The notes beneath the pieces were generated by a model, which did no database searches, had not been told where the DNA came from, and saw nothing but the letters and a program-made list of their open reading frames with translations. 64,000 bases of DNA, taken from contig CP016211.1 of assembly GCA_001931535.1 (NCBI GenBank), forward strand, positions 4,120,501 to 4,184,500, read 5' to 3'. The position numbers and the translations under genes are program-made. The stretch comes from Minicystis rosea (GTDB lineage: Bacteria > Myxococcota_A > Polyangia > Polyangiales > Polyangiaceae). Below, piece by piece: positions 17,774 to 25,052 of the stretch (within the stretch, counting starts at the first letter, position 1; every line of letters begins with the position of its first letter).

Positions 17774-18094
17774 TCATCGACGGCGCCCCGGCGCGATCCT
17801 GTGAACGACGAGGATGGCGCAGACGACGGCGCCGCCCATGATCATCTCGATCCAGCCCCAGATCGCCAGGACAACCGGGATCTCCACGAGCACGCGCAGG
17901 CCGAGCGGCGGCGCGTTGCGAATGACGTAGAGCGCGGCGCCCGCGGACCAGACGAGCCCTGCTATCGGCAGCAGCATGCCGGCAGCGGCGACATGGCGCG
18001 CGAGGCTTCCGGCGAGCCGTCGACGGAGGACGACGTACACGTACTCGTGCGCGACGCCCAGTCCGACACGGAGCACGCCGACCAACAGGAGCAC
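17774..18094 (-). CDS. Small membrane protein
   Basis: A 106-residue frame with a GTG start at 18094; the next in-frame codon pattern upstream is a stop. Three hydrophobic stretches are visible: LLLVGVLRVGLGVAHEYVYVVL, then AAGMLLPIAGLVWSAGAALYVI, then VEIPVVLAIWGWIEMIMGG. They suggest three membrane helices. Lys/Arg residues lie between helices 1 and 2. No family is recognised. Two other frames overlap it but read Arg-rich text, so this frame is the more credible. The palindrome array begins about 170 bp upstream of its start. Confidence 0.5.
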   Translation of the reverse strand: MLLLVGVLRVGLGVAHEYVYVVLRRRLAGSLARHVAAAGMLLPIAGLVWSAGAALYVIRNAPPLGLRVLVEIPVVLAIWGWIEMIMGGAVVCAILVVHRIAPGRRR

Positions 18095-18266
18095 CGAGCG
18101 CCACGAGCGCTCGGTCGAGCTTCATCGAGGGCCAAGCGTACGCCCTCCGGCTCCACGACGGTAGGCGGCAACCTCGCGACGCGTGACGGTGGGATCGAGC
18201 GCCGGTGATTGCGTTTATCTCGAGCGCGCCCGAGTAGAGACGCGGTTCGAGGATGTCTGCGCGCTC

Positions 18267-18707
18267 GTCGCTCCGGGACAACCCTCGTACACGCTGGACG
18301 ACCCCTGTTCCGGCGCCGGAACAACCCTCGTACACGCTGGACGACCCCTGTTCCGGCTCCGGGACGAGGTCCGTCGCGCGTTACCGTGCCTCGTCCTGGA
18401 CGAGGACACCCGATGTCGCCTGACGCCGCCTGGTCCCGATTCGGGACAACGTGCGGCAAGGCGTCGTGAGCGGGGGCTGTCCCGGCGCAGGACAACCTCT
18501 TGCAAGCGTTGCGGGAGGTTGTTCCGGCGCCGGAACAACCCCTGACAACGGCTCCCCTGCCCTGTCCCGGCGGAGGACGAGGGTCCGCAAAGAAATCACA
18601 CCTTGTTCGGGTGCTGGAACAGGGGTGGTCGAGGGAATGCGTGCCTTGGTCCGGCGCCGGAACAACCGACGTCGAGCGTCGACGGACCTTGTCCCGGCGC
18701 GAGCAAC
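18267..18707. repeat. Tandem array of eleven palindromes with a ~42-bp period
   Basis: Eleven dyad-symmetric units have centres near 18273, 18314, 18357, 18400, 18440, 18486, 18528, 18571, 18612, 18655 and 18698; ten intervals range from about 40 to 46 bp, mostly 42-43. The best units are a perfect 18-bp palindrome at 18306-18323 (TGTTCCGGC/GCCGGAACA) and a perfect 24-bp one at 18517-18540. Others have diverged but keep symmetry by paired changes, e.g. GTCCCGA/TCGGGAC at 18433-18447. The first two spacers are identical, which indicates a recent unit duplication. Spacers otherwise differ. All six frames stay largely open because the period is close to 14 codons, but the products are Arg/Pro-rich and not credible proteins. 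It fills the gap between a minus-strand membrane protein and a plus-strand TonB-like gene. Function unknown. Confidence 0.85.
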
Positions 18708-18852
18708 GCGATTTGGTCCGCGCCCCTCTGGGGTCCGGAAGGATCCGGGTTCGTGCGCTCCGGCGCCACCGTCCGCGTGCGTGGTGAGCAGGGTGGTCGC
18801 GCGCGTCGCGAGGGCGATTCACGCGCCTCGCCCGTGCCGCTCACCGGACGCG

Positions 18853-18875
18853 CGGACCATTAACGTTACTTAATC
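18853..18875. promoter_or_regulatory. AT-rich patch upstream of the TonB-like gene
   Basis: A short AT-rich stretch with the palindrome TAACGTTA (18861-18868) followed by CTTAAT stands out in very GC-rich surroundings. It lies about 190 bp before the TonB-like start (19066). A promoter or regulator site is possible; no clear -35/-10 pair is seen. Confidence 0.25.
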
Positions 18876-19065
18876 GTCACACCGCGGCTCTCACGGATCG
18901 CGCCGGCGTGCACACATTCGGGAACGGGCCTTTGCTGGATGGACCAGCGTTCGCCGACGTTGCTCCGAAGCCATCGTCACTGCGTCCTGCGCGGTGCGCG
19001 CGGTCTCCTCCGCCGAGCCGGCCGCATCACCGCATGTCGTTCGAAGATCGGATTGGAATCGAGCC

Positions 19066-20028
19066 ATGGCCATCGAGCCGCAGCGCCCAGGGTCGCTCCG
19101 AGCACACCGTCGTTCGCCGTCGTGGCCGGCGGTCGCGACCGCCGCGATCCTCGTGCACGTGCTCGTGTTGCTCCTCGCGCGCACGATCGCGACGGCGCTC
19201 CCCGTGGAGGCGCATCCGATCGCCGCGGCCCCGGAAGCTTCCACCCTCGTCGAGCTGGCGCTCGACGAGCCGGCGCCCCCGCAGCCGCAGAAACCGCACG
19301 AGGCGCCCGTCTCGGCGGAGCGCCCAGCACCGGCGAAGGTACGCGGCCCGCGGCGCGCCGTGTCTTCGGGCGCGTCGACGCGGGCCGCGCCGCCGCCTGC
19401 CGTGCCAACGCCTGCCGCGCCGTCTTCGAACGAAGCCGGACCGGCCGGACAGGAACGAGGCGCCGCAGAGGGTGACGCGGCTCCGCCCTCCGCCGACGTG
19501 CACGCCTCCGCGCGCGGGACGCCCGAGAGGCTCTACGGACCACGAAAAGGACCACCGAACCCCACGGCGGAAGGGCTCACGGCGTTGCTCCGGGACTCGC
19601 TCGAGCAATCCGATCGAGACCTCGGGCTCGGTCGCGGCGCGCTGATCTCGGCGGCCGAGTCGTACGACGTGCGGACGCTGGTTCCAGCGGGAGAGAGCGT
19701 CGCGACCATCGTCGTCGACGTCGACGCCCAGGGCGCGGCGATCGCAGCGAACGTCGGCACGGTGACGGCGCACCGGGGGGCATGGGATCGAATCGCCGAG
19801 ACGATGCTCGCGTCGCTGCGCGGGCGGACCATCGGGCGGCCCGGAGCCCTGCGCCCCACGCGCTTCACGGTCCGGGTGGACGTGAGGGTCCGGCTGCCGA
19901 GCGGCGCCCGCAAGCTCGGAGAGTGTCTCCCGGGCCAGGACGGCGTGGTCTGCTTCGACCTCTCGGACATCGGCGCGCATCACACGCTGCAAATCCACGC
20001 GCGCGTCGTCGGCGAGGAGCAGCGCTGA
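19066..20028 (+). CDS. TonB-like energy-transducing protein
   Basis: A 320-residue protein with the TonB layout. A short basic cytoplasmic start is followed by one hydrophobic anchor (residues 20-42, AVATAAILVHVLVLLLARTI). A Pro/Ala-rich periplasmic linker runs to about 170. The C-terminal domain contains a TonB-like strand and helix (TIVVDVDAQGAAIAANVGTV then AWDRIAETMLASLRGRT). The last 50 residues hold two Cys (GECLPG, GVVCFD). No exbB/exbD genes are adjacent, so it must use partners coded elsewhere. The ATG at 19066 is chosen because it starts just before the anchor. Confidence 0.6.
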   Translation: MAIEPQRPGSLRAHRRSPSWPAVATAAILVHVLVLLLARTIATALPVEAHPIAAAPEASTLVELALDEPAPPQPQKPHEAPVSAERPAPAKVRGPRRAVSSGASTRAAPPPAVPTPAAPSSNEAGPAGQERGAAEGDAAPPSADVHASARGTPERLYGPRKGPPNPTAEGLTALLRDSLEQSDRDLGLGRGALISAAESYDVRTLVPAGESVATIVVDVDAQGAAIAANVGTVTAHRGAWDRIAETMLASLRGRTIGRPGALRPTRFTVRVDVRVRLPSGARKLGECLPGQDGVVCFDLSDIGAHHTLQIHARVVGEEQR

Positions 20029-20076
20029 CGAGAAGGGGATCACCATGGGCGACATACGCCAAAGAGCGAGGCAGCC

Positions 20077-21306
20077 ATGGCACGATGCGCGACCATGCCT
20101 CCGAGGAAGACGGTCGTGACGAAGAAGGCGCGGGTGAGGATCGATCTGCAAGCGCGGCTTCGGGCCTGTGGTTTCAAGATCTGCGCGGTGACCTTCGATC
20201 GTGCGGGTGAGCGCCTCGCCTTTGCGTGCCTGCCGGCATGGATGGTGGGACCACCGAAGAAGACCAAAGGGCCACCGGCGCCGCAGGTGGTGCGGGTGTG
20301 GATCGCGCGGGTGCGCGACGGGGCCATCCTGCACGAGCTCGTGATGCCCACGAGGATCGGAGAAGCCCCGTCGTTCGTGCCCGAAAGCCTCGTCGATGAT
20401 GAGGACATCGCGCTCGACTTCAGCCCGGATGGCGCCTGGCTCGCCGTGAGCTGGAACCTCGAGTCATTGTCCTCGCCGTACGACGAGGAGGTCAGCGCGG
20501 TGGCGGTCGTCGACCTGGAGCGCGGGGCCGTGGTCGCCAGCGAGGGGTTCCTGGCCAAGCGAGAGCGCGCTTCTTCTTCGATCGCCTTCTCGCAGGACAG
20601 TCGCGTTCTCGTGTACGCGCCGGAACGGAGCGTCGTCGATGAGACGGGAGTGTCCTGGCTCGACCGCACCGACGGCTGGAAGAACGCTCGGAGCACGCCG
20701 AAGATTACCGGCGACGAGGTGGCCTTCAGCGCCGATGGCAAGCGGTTGATCACGATCACCACGGACAGCGTCCGCGCGGTGACGTTCGTCCGGGCGGGCT
20801 CGCGCGTGATCGTGGGCCGGTCGAAGGAGGTCGCGTATCTGTCGTGGCCGGGGCCCTGGGTGGTCACGCCGGACGGTACGTCGGCGATCGGGCTGTGCAG
20901 CGTTGGGCTCAAAGGTAAAACGGAAAGAGACATCCAGGAGGGTGTGTGGCGCTGGCGAAAGGACGCCGCGCCGGAGCTCGTGGCGCTCGTCCCGATGGCG
21001 CCCCATGGCACGAGCGGAGCCGGCAAAAACGATCCACCGCGGATGAGGCTTCTCTGGATCGAGCCGGAAGGGCGCGAGCTGCTCTGGGTCGACGAGGACG
21101 ATCGGCTATGGCGTCAACGCGTCGGCCAACGTCGCCTCACGCCCATCCGATCATCGCCCTCGCTCGGCGGTCTGCCTTGCAGGGCGATCACCCGCGATGG
21201 CAAGCGCATCGCGCGGATCGCGGAGGAGCAGGTGGTGATCACACGCCTGCGCCGTCGGCCCCAATCCTTGGACGTTCATGAAGGTGCTCGACGCCCTCGT
21301 GGGTGA
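20077..21306 (+). CDS. WD40/beta-propeller-like protein
   Basis: A 409-residue protein without signal peptide. Repeated propeller blades are seen: CAVTFDRAGERLAFACL, ALDFSPDGAWLAVSWN, SIAFSQDSRVLVYAP, VAFSADGKRLITITTD, ITRDGKRIARIAEE. Each has the FSPDGxxL signature of WD40 or TolB-type blades. Such proteins are usually protein-interaction platforms. The start may be the ATG at 20077 or that at 20095 (MPPRK). It follows the TonB-like gene by 48 bp on the same strand. Confidence 0.7.
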   Translation: MARCATMPPRKTVVTKKARVRIDLQARLRACGFKICAVTFDRAGERLAFACLPAWMVGPPKKTKGPPAPQVVRVWIARVRDGAILHELVMPTRIGEAPSFVPESLVDDEDIALDFSPDGAWLAVSWNLESLSSPYDEEVSAVAVVDLERGAVVASEGFLAKRERASSSIAFSQDSRVLVYAPERSVVDETGVSWLDRTDGWKNARSTPKITGDEVAFSADGKRLITITTDSVRAVTFVRAGSRVIVGRSKEVAYLSWPGPWVVTPDGTSAIGLCSVGLKGKTERDIQEGVWRWRKDAAPELVALVPMAPHGTSGAGKNDPPRMRLLWIEPEGRELLWVDEDDRLWRQRVGQRRLTPIRSSPSLGGLPCRAITRDGKRIARIAEEQVVITRLRRRPQSLDVHEGARRPRG

Positions 21307-21380
21307 GACCCAGGGATCGAGCGCCCGCTGCAGGTCATCCCACGTTCCAGCTCGTGCCTCCCTGCCGGTAGCTCTGCGGC

Positions 21381-22220
21381 TCAGGCCGCCGCGAGCGCGG
21401 CGAGCCCCTCGCGGGCGCCGAGCGGGATCGACACGTGCCCCGGCGGCACGGCCGGCTCCGTCGGGTTCAAGCGCACGAGCGTCCCGCGCCCACCCTGCAC
21501 GAGCTGCTCGCTGAAATGGCGGACGGTGGCGATCGTCGTCCCGGCACCGCACTCGACCACGACGAGCCGCAGGCGCGGGTCGCGGGCGATCTCGTCCTGG
21601 AAGGAAAGGAGTCGCCGCCGCTGCTCGTCGACGCGGGCGCCGTCGAACTGGTGATCACCGAACAGCACCACGTTGGGCCGGGCCACCGCGCCGCAGGTCG
21701 GGCAGCGGGGGAGCGGATCGCGCGCACGCGGGCCGCCCTCGGCCTCGTCGACGCGCGGCTCGACGAGGGGGAAGACGCCGGGCCGGCAGCGCGCCGCGCA
21801 CTGCGCGAAGTCCATGCTGCCGTGGCACTCGACGATCCGCTGCGGGTCGAAGCCCGCGCGCTGGAAGTGCCCGTCGACGTTCGAGGTGAACACGAACGCT
21901 CGCCCGGCCCGCGCGCAGAGGCTCCGCAGGTGCTGGAACCCGGCGTGCGGCGTCGCCGCTTGGAAGAGCCGGCGCACCTTCACGAAGACCCCCCACGCGA
22001 GGTGCGGCTCGCCCGCCAGCCCGCTCGGCGAGAACAGCCGCAGCGACCCCGCCCCCAGCCCCGCCAGCGACCGCTGCGTCCAGAGCCCCCGATCCCCCCG
22101 GAAATCCGGCAGCCCCGAGTCCACCCCCATGCCTGCGCCCGCCGCGACGACGACGGCATTCGCCTCCCGCAGCACGTGCGCGGCGCGGGCCACGCTCCGC
22201 GCGATCTCGACAGTCGACAT
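21381..22220 (-). CDS. Sir2-family NAD-dependent protein deacylase
   Basis: A 279-residue sirtuin. Hallmarks: AGAGMGVDSGLPDFRG (27-42) for NAD binding, TSNVDGHFQRAGF, the catalytic His in ECHGS, and two Cys pairs for zinc (CAARC and CPTCG). The later GDHQFDGARVDEQ and VVECGAGTTIATVRHF segments are also typical. It removes acyl groups from Lys using NAD, releasing nicotinamide. The ATG at 22220 is followed by normal sirtuin spacing. Together with the NrtR-like and nicotinamidase-like genes it is the third NAD-linked function in 20 kb, although not in the same operon. Confidence 0.88.
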   Translation of the reverse strand: MSTVEIARSVARAAHVLREANAVVVAAGAGMGVDSGLPDFRGDRGLWTQRSLAGLGAGSLRLFSPSGLAGEPHLAWGVFVKVRRLFQAATPHAGFQHLRSLCARAGRAFVFTSNVDGHFQRAGFDPQRIVECHGSMDFAQCAARCRPGVFPLVEPRVDEAEGGPRARDPLPRCPTCGAVARPNVVLFGDHQFDGARVDEQRRRLLSFQDEIARDPRLRLVVVECGAGTTIATVRHFSEQLVQGGRGTLVRLNPTEPAVPPGHVSIPLGAREGLAALAAA

Positions 22221-22283
22221 GCGTGGGGAGCGTAGCCGGAGCCGTGGTCCGGGTCTTCAGCCTCGCGCGCCGTTGGAAAAGGA

Positions 22284-22322
22284 GGTTCTTTTGCAGGACG
22301 AGTGAATGGGCCCCGACTCGGC
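22284..22322. repeat. Dispersed ~39-bp repeat, copy 1
   Basis: The sequence beginning GGTTCTTTTGCAGGACGAGT is nearly identical to 39584-39623, where it forms the 3' end of a methyltransferase gene. Here it lies between the Sir2 gene start (22220) and the stop of the GIDE-like gene (22343) and is not part of a credible gene. It is probably a member of a genome-wide repeat family. Confidence 0.6.
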
Positions 22323-22342
22323 GCGCATCGGGCCGCGTAGCG

Positions 22343-24256
22343 TCACCGCCGCGCGAACGCCTCGAGCAGCAGGAGCGGCACCGCGATCTCGCGATCGAGG
22401 ACGACGGCGCGGAGGCGCGCCAGCGCCTCGCGCACCGGCGCGTCGCGCCCGTGCTCGCCGTGGGCTCGGCCGATGGTTTCGTCGAGCGCGCCATGGAGAA
22501 CGCCCTTCAGCCGGAAGGGGCGCTCCTTCGCGAGCGCCCCGATCACCGCCCCGATCGCGCCCGCGCCCGGACGCACCCACCGCGGCTCCTGCAATGGCAG
22601 GTCCGCGATGTCCGCGATCCGCGCGAGCGCCGCGCGCGCCCCGTCGTCATCCCCCGTGGCCGCGAGGAAGAGCGCGACGTGCCCCGCGACGTGGACGCGC
22701 ACCTCTTCGGCGTCGCGTGCGTCGCTGCGCCCCTTGGCGAGCATCGAGGCGAAGATCGCCCACGGGTGCTCGTCCAGGTGCCTGCGCTCGTACCGCTGCA
22801 TGTGGGCGATGTCGTTGCCCATCTCGGAGACGCCGATGGAGGCCCAATCGCTGTCGGGCGTGTTCTCCGCGAGGTACGCGTCCGGATAGAGCGAATACCG
22901 ATAGAGGTCCGTCGACGGCCCCTCGCCCGCGCCCAGCTCTTCGAGCAGCGCCTGGCCCGTGCGGTTCACGAGGAGCTTCGCGAAATCCATCCCCTGGTTG
23001 TCGCCCCAAACGAAATCGAGGTTGCCGAGGATCTCACGGCGCTCGGCCACGGGCGCGAGATCGGCGGCGAGCACGCGGCACATCGCGCGGCCGGTCTGCA
23101 GGAGCGACGCGCGAGCGCGCTGATCGCCGCCGCGCGCACGGATGGCGTCGCCGATGCAGCGGAGGGCTTCTTGCCGATCCTTCGCGGTGTCGCCCGAAGC
23201 CGCGGCAAAGGAGGCGACAGCCACGGCGCTCGGCTCCCAAGCGCGCGCGGCGAGGTGGGCCTCGGCGCGTCGCAGCGCTCTGTGCGCGGGCTCGTTCAGC
23301 GGGACGCGCTCCTCGCGGTAGGCGAGGCTCGCGTCGCGGAGGCGCCCCACCGCGAAGAGCATGTCGCCCGGCGCGAGGATCCCGCACGCATCGGCGCGCT
23401 GGATCGCGCGATCCGCTCGGCCGCGGCGCACCTCGAGCGCCGTGAGACCCCGGCAATCCCTGAGGATTTCGAGGATCCTCTCGGCGCGTTCGAACGCCTC
23501 CGGTCCATCGAGCGCGAGGTTGTCCGCGAGCACGCGGAGGGCGTCGTCGCGCCACGGCGTCGCGGCGGCGAGCGCCGCAGCGGAGAGGCGCGTGCCGTCG
23601 TCGCTGCCGGGCGTCGCCGCGCGCGCGACGTCGAGAGCGACCCGGCCACCTCCCACGAAGACGATCGCCCAGACCGTGAGCCCGAGGAACGCGCCCAGGA
23701 CCCAGAACGTGATCGGCCACGCGACGAGGCGCGGCCTCCGCTCGGCCGCCATCCGGATCACCCCTGAAATGGGCTCGAAAACGAGGCCGACCCGCGACTC
23801 GCGATAGCGCGAAGCTTCGGGCGCGCGCGAGAGGCGCGCCTGCACGCGCACGCGATCACCGGGCCGCAACTGCAGCGTCTTGCGCGTCGATCCCCAGACC
23901 GTGCTCTCGCGCGAGCCGACCACGATCTCGACGGGGCCTTCGATCCCGAGCTTCTCCGCGCCGACACGCAGCACGATCCCACCCTCGGGCTCGCGTGCCG
24001 GCGCGCCCCACGATCCGAGCACACGCGCGCCCTTGGGCCCCGCGAGCACGCCCCCCACGCACACCTCGCCGCCTCGCTCGCGCACGTTCGCGAGCGGCAC
24101 GGGCGCCGGCATCGCATCACGCGCCGCCGCCGCTTCACGCGCGAGCCGGCGCGCCCTGCGCGCATAGGGCGCGATCGTGCCGCCGAACAGCAACGCGGTG
24201 AGCGCCGCCTTGAAGACCGTGTCGCCGTGCAAGAAGAGCGGGTGCAGGTCCGACAT
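22343..24256 (-). CDS. Membrane protein with a GIDE-like domain and helical repeat region
   Basis: A 637-residue protein. The N-terminus has one hydrophobic segment (VFKAALTALLFGGTIAPY, 13-30). Residues 55-145 are strand-rich (GGEVCVGGVLAG, RPGDRVRVQARL) and resemble the GIDE/MUL1 membrane-associated beta domain. A second membrane helix follows (WPITFWVLGAFLGLTVWAIVFV, about 170-190). The remaining 440 residues form Ala/Arg-rich helical pairs without motifs. The ATG at 24256 is chosen because the longer frame upstream reads Arg/Gly-rich and would overlap the next locus. Function unknown; the domain similarity is by eye. Confidence 0.65.
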   Translation of the reverse strand: MSDLHPLFLHGDTVFKAALTALLFGGTIAPYARRARRLAREAAAARDAMPAPVPLANVRERGGEVCVGGVLAGPKGARVLGSWGAPAREPEGGIVLRVGAEKLGIEGPVEIVVGSRESTVWGSTRKTLQLRPGDRVRVQARLSRAPEASRYRESRVGLVFEPISGVIRMAAERRPRLVAWPITFWVLGAFLGLTVWAIVFVGGGRVALDVARAATPGSDDGTRLSAAALAAATPWRDDALRVLADNLALDGPEAFERAERILEILRDCRGLTALEVRRGRADRAIQRADACGILAPGDMLFAVGRLRDASLAYREERVPLNEPAHRALRRAEAHLAARAWEPSAVAVASFAAASGDTAKDRQEALRCIGDAIRARGGDQRARASLLQTGRAMCRVLAADLAPVAERREILGNLDFVWGDNQGMDFAKLLVNRTGQALLEELGAGEGPSTDLYRYSLYPDAYLAENTPDSDWASIGVSEMGNDIAHMQRYERRHLDEHPWAIFASMLAKGRSDARDAEEVRVHVAGHVALFLAATGDDDGARAALARIADIADLPLQEPRWVRPGAGAIGAVIGALAKERPFRLKGVLHGALDETIGRAHGEHGRDAPVREALARLRAVVLDREIAVPLLLLEAFARR

Positions 24257-24262
24257 GTGCTC

Positions 24263-24851
24263 TCCGATCGTACCAAGTTCGTGCGAGACGCCTACGACGC
24301 CTGGTCCGCGAGCACCTCGCCACCCGCCGCACGCCTTCGCGCTGGAGGGCTGACGCCGCAGACCTCGAGGGACGCCCGCGATGGCGTGACGCCCAGGCCC
24401 ACGCGCGCGCTCATCCAGCGCATCGAGCCCATCGTGCAGAGCTTCGACACGAAGGCGCTCGACGTGTTCCTGGCAGAGCCCGGCGCGAGGGAAGCGCTCG
24501 CGACCTGCGACGCGGTGGCGAGGACCACCCGCCATCGCACCCGACCCGAGGACGTACCTCCGGAGGCCAAGCGGCTGGTGTTCCTGCGCCGGCTCCTGGC
24601 CGCCACCCCCGACATCGACCGCAGGAGCACCGACCCCAAGCGCACTTCGCGCCCCCGCTCGGCGTCATCGTGGGCGGCGGGTGTGGTTGTCGGACGAGAG
24701 GATCGTGACGCTGGTGAAGGAGCTCTTGCCTCGCGGCGATCCCAACGTCCCGAGCGGCCACTTTCGCGGAGGCCACGGGGAGAGCGCGCTCGACCTCGCG
24801 GCGCTCGACTACGCCGCTCGGCCCGAGGTCTTGCTGGCCAAGAACGGCTGA
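24263..24851 (+). pseudogene. Gene remnant, ankyrin-like C-terminus, frame-broken
   Basis: Protein-like text runs in one frame from about 24263 to 24650 (TRALIQRIEPIVQSFDTKAL, then PPEAKRLVFLRRLLAATPDI). It then resumes in another frame from about 24650 to the TGA at 24849-24851 (LSDERIVTLVKELLPRGDPN, then ESALDLAALDYAARPEVLL). The last part resembles an ankyrin repeat (SALDLAAxxxxxEVxxLL). Third positions are GC-rich in both halves, so this looks like a once-intact gene with a shift near 24650-24680. No convincing start codon is present. It is either decayed or a sequence error. Confidence 0.4.
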
Positions 24852-25052
24852 TCAGCCGACGCGCTCGCCGTCATCGAAGCCTCGATGGCGGCGAGCGTAC
24901 GCTACACGTCATCCATCCGAGCCACCGGAACCGTGGGCCGCCCGCTCACGCAGGCGAAGCGCCCCCTCCCCGCGGCGCCTACCTGCGGGCGAGGCGCGGA
25001 GAGCGGCGTCGATGGCCAGCGGTGGCGAGCTGGAGCTCACGTTTCCAGACGC

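Noticed and set aside
18306..18323. ParB binding site (parS)
   Set aside because: The palindrome shares the TGTT...AACA ends with parS but the centre (CCGGCGCCGG) is different and no parAB genes are in the window.
18267..18707. CRISPR array
   Set aside because: The repeated part differs between units, the spacers are short and irregular, two spacers are identical and no cas genes are nearby.
18183..18873. Several open frames through the palindrome array as genes
   Set aside because: All frames stay open because the period is close to 42 bp; the products are Arg/Pro/Gly-rich and differ completely in character from real neighbours.
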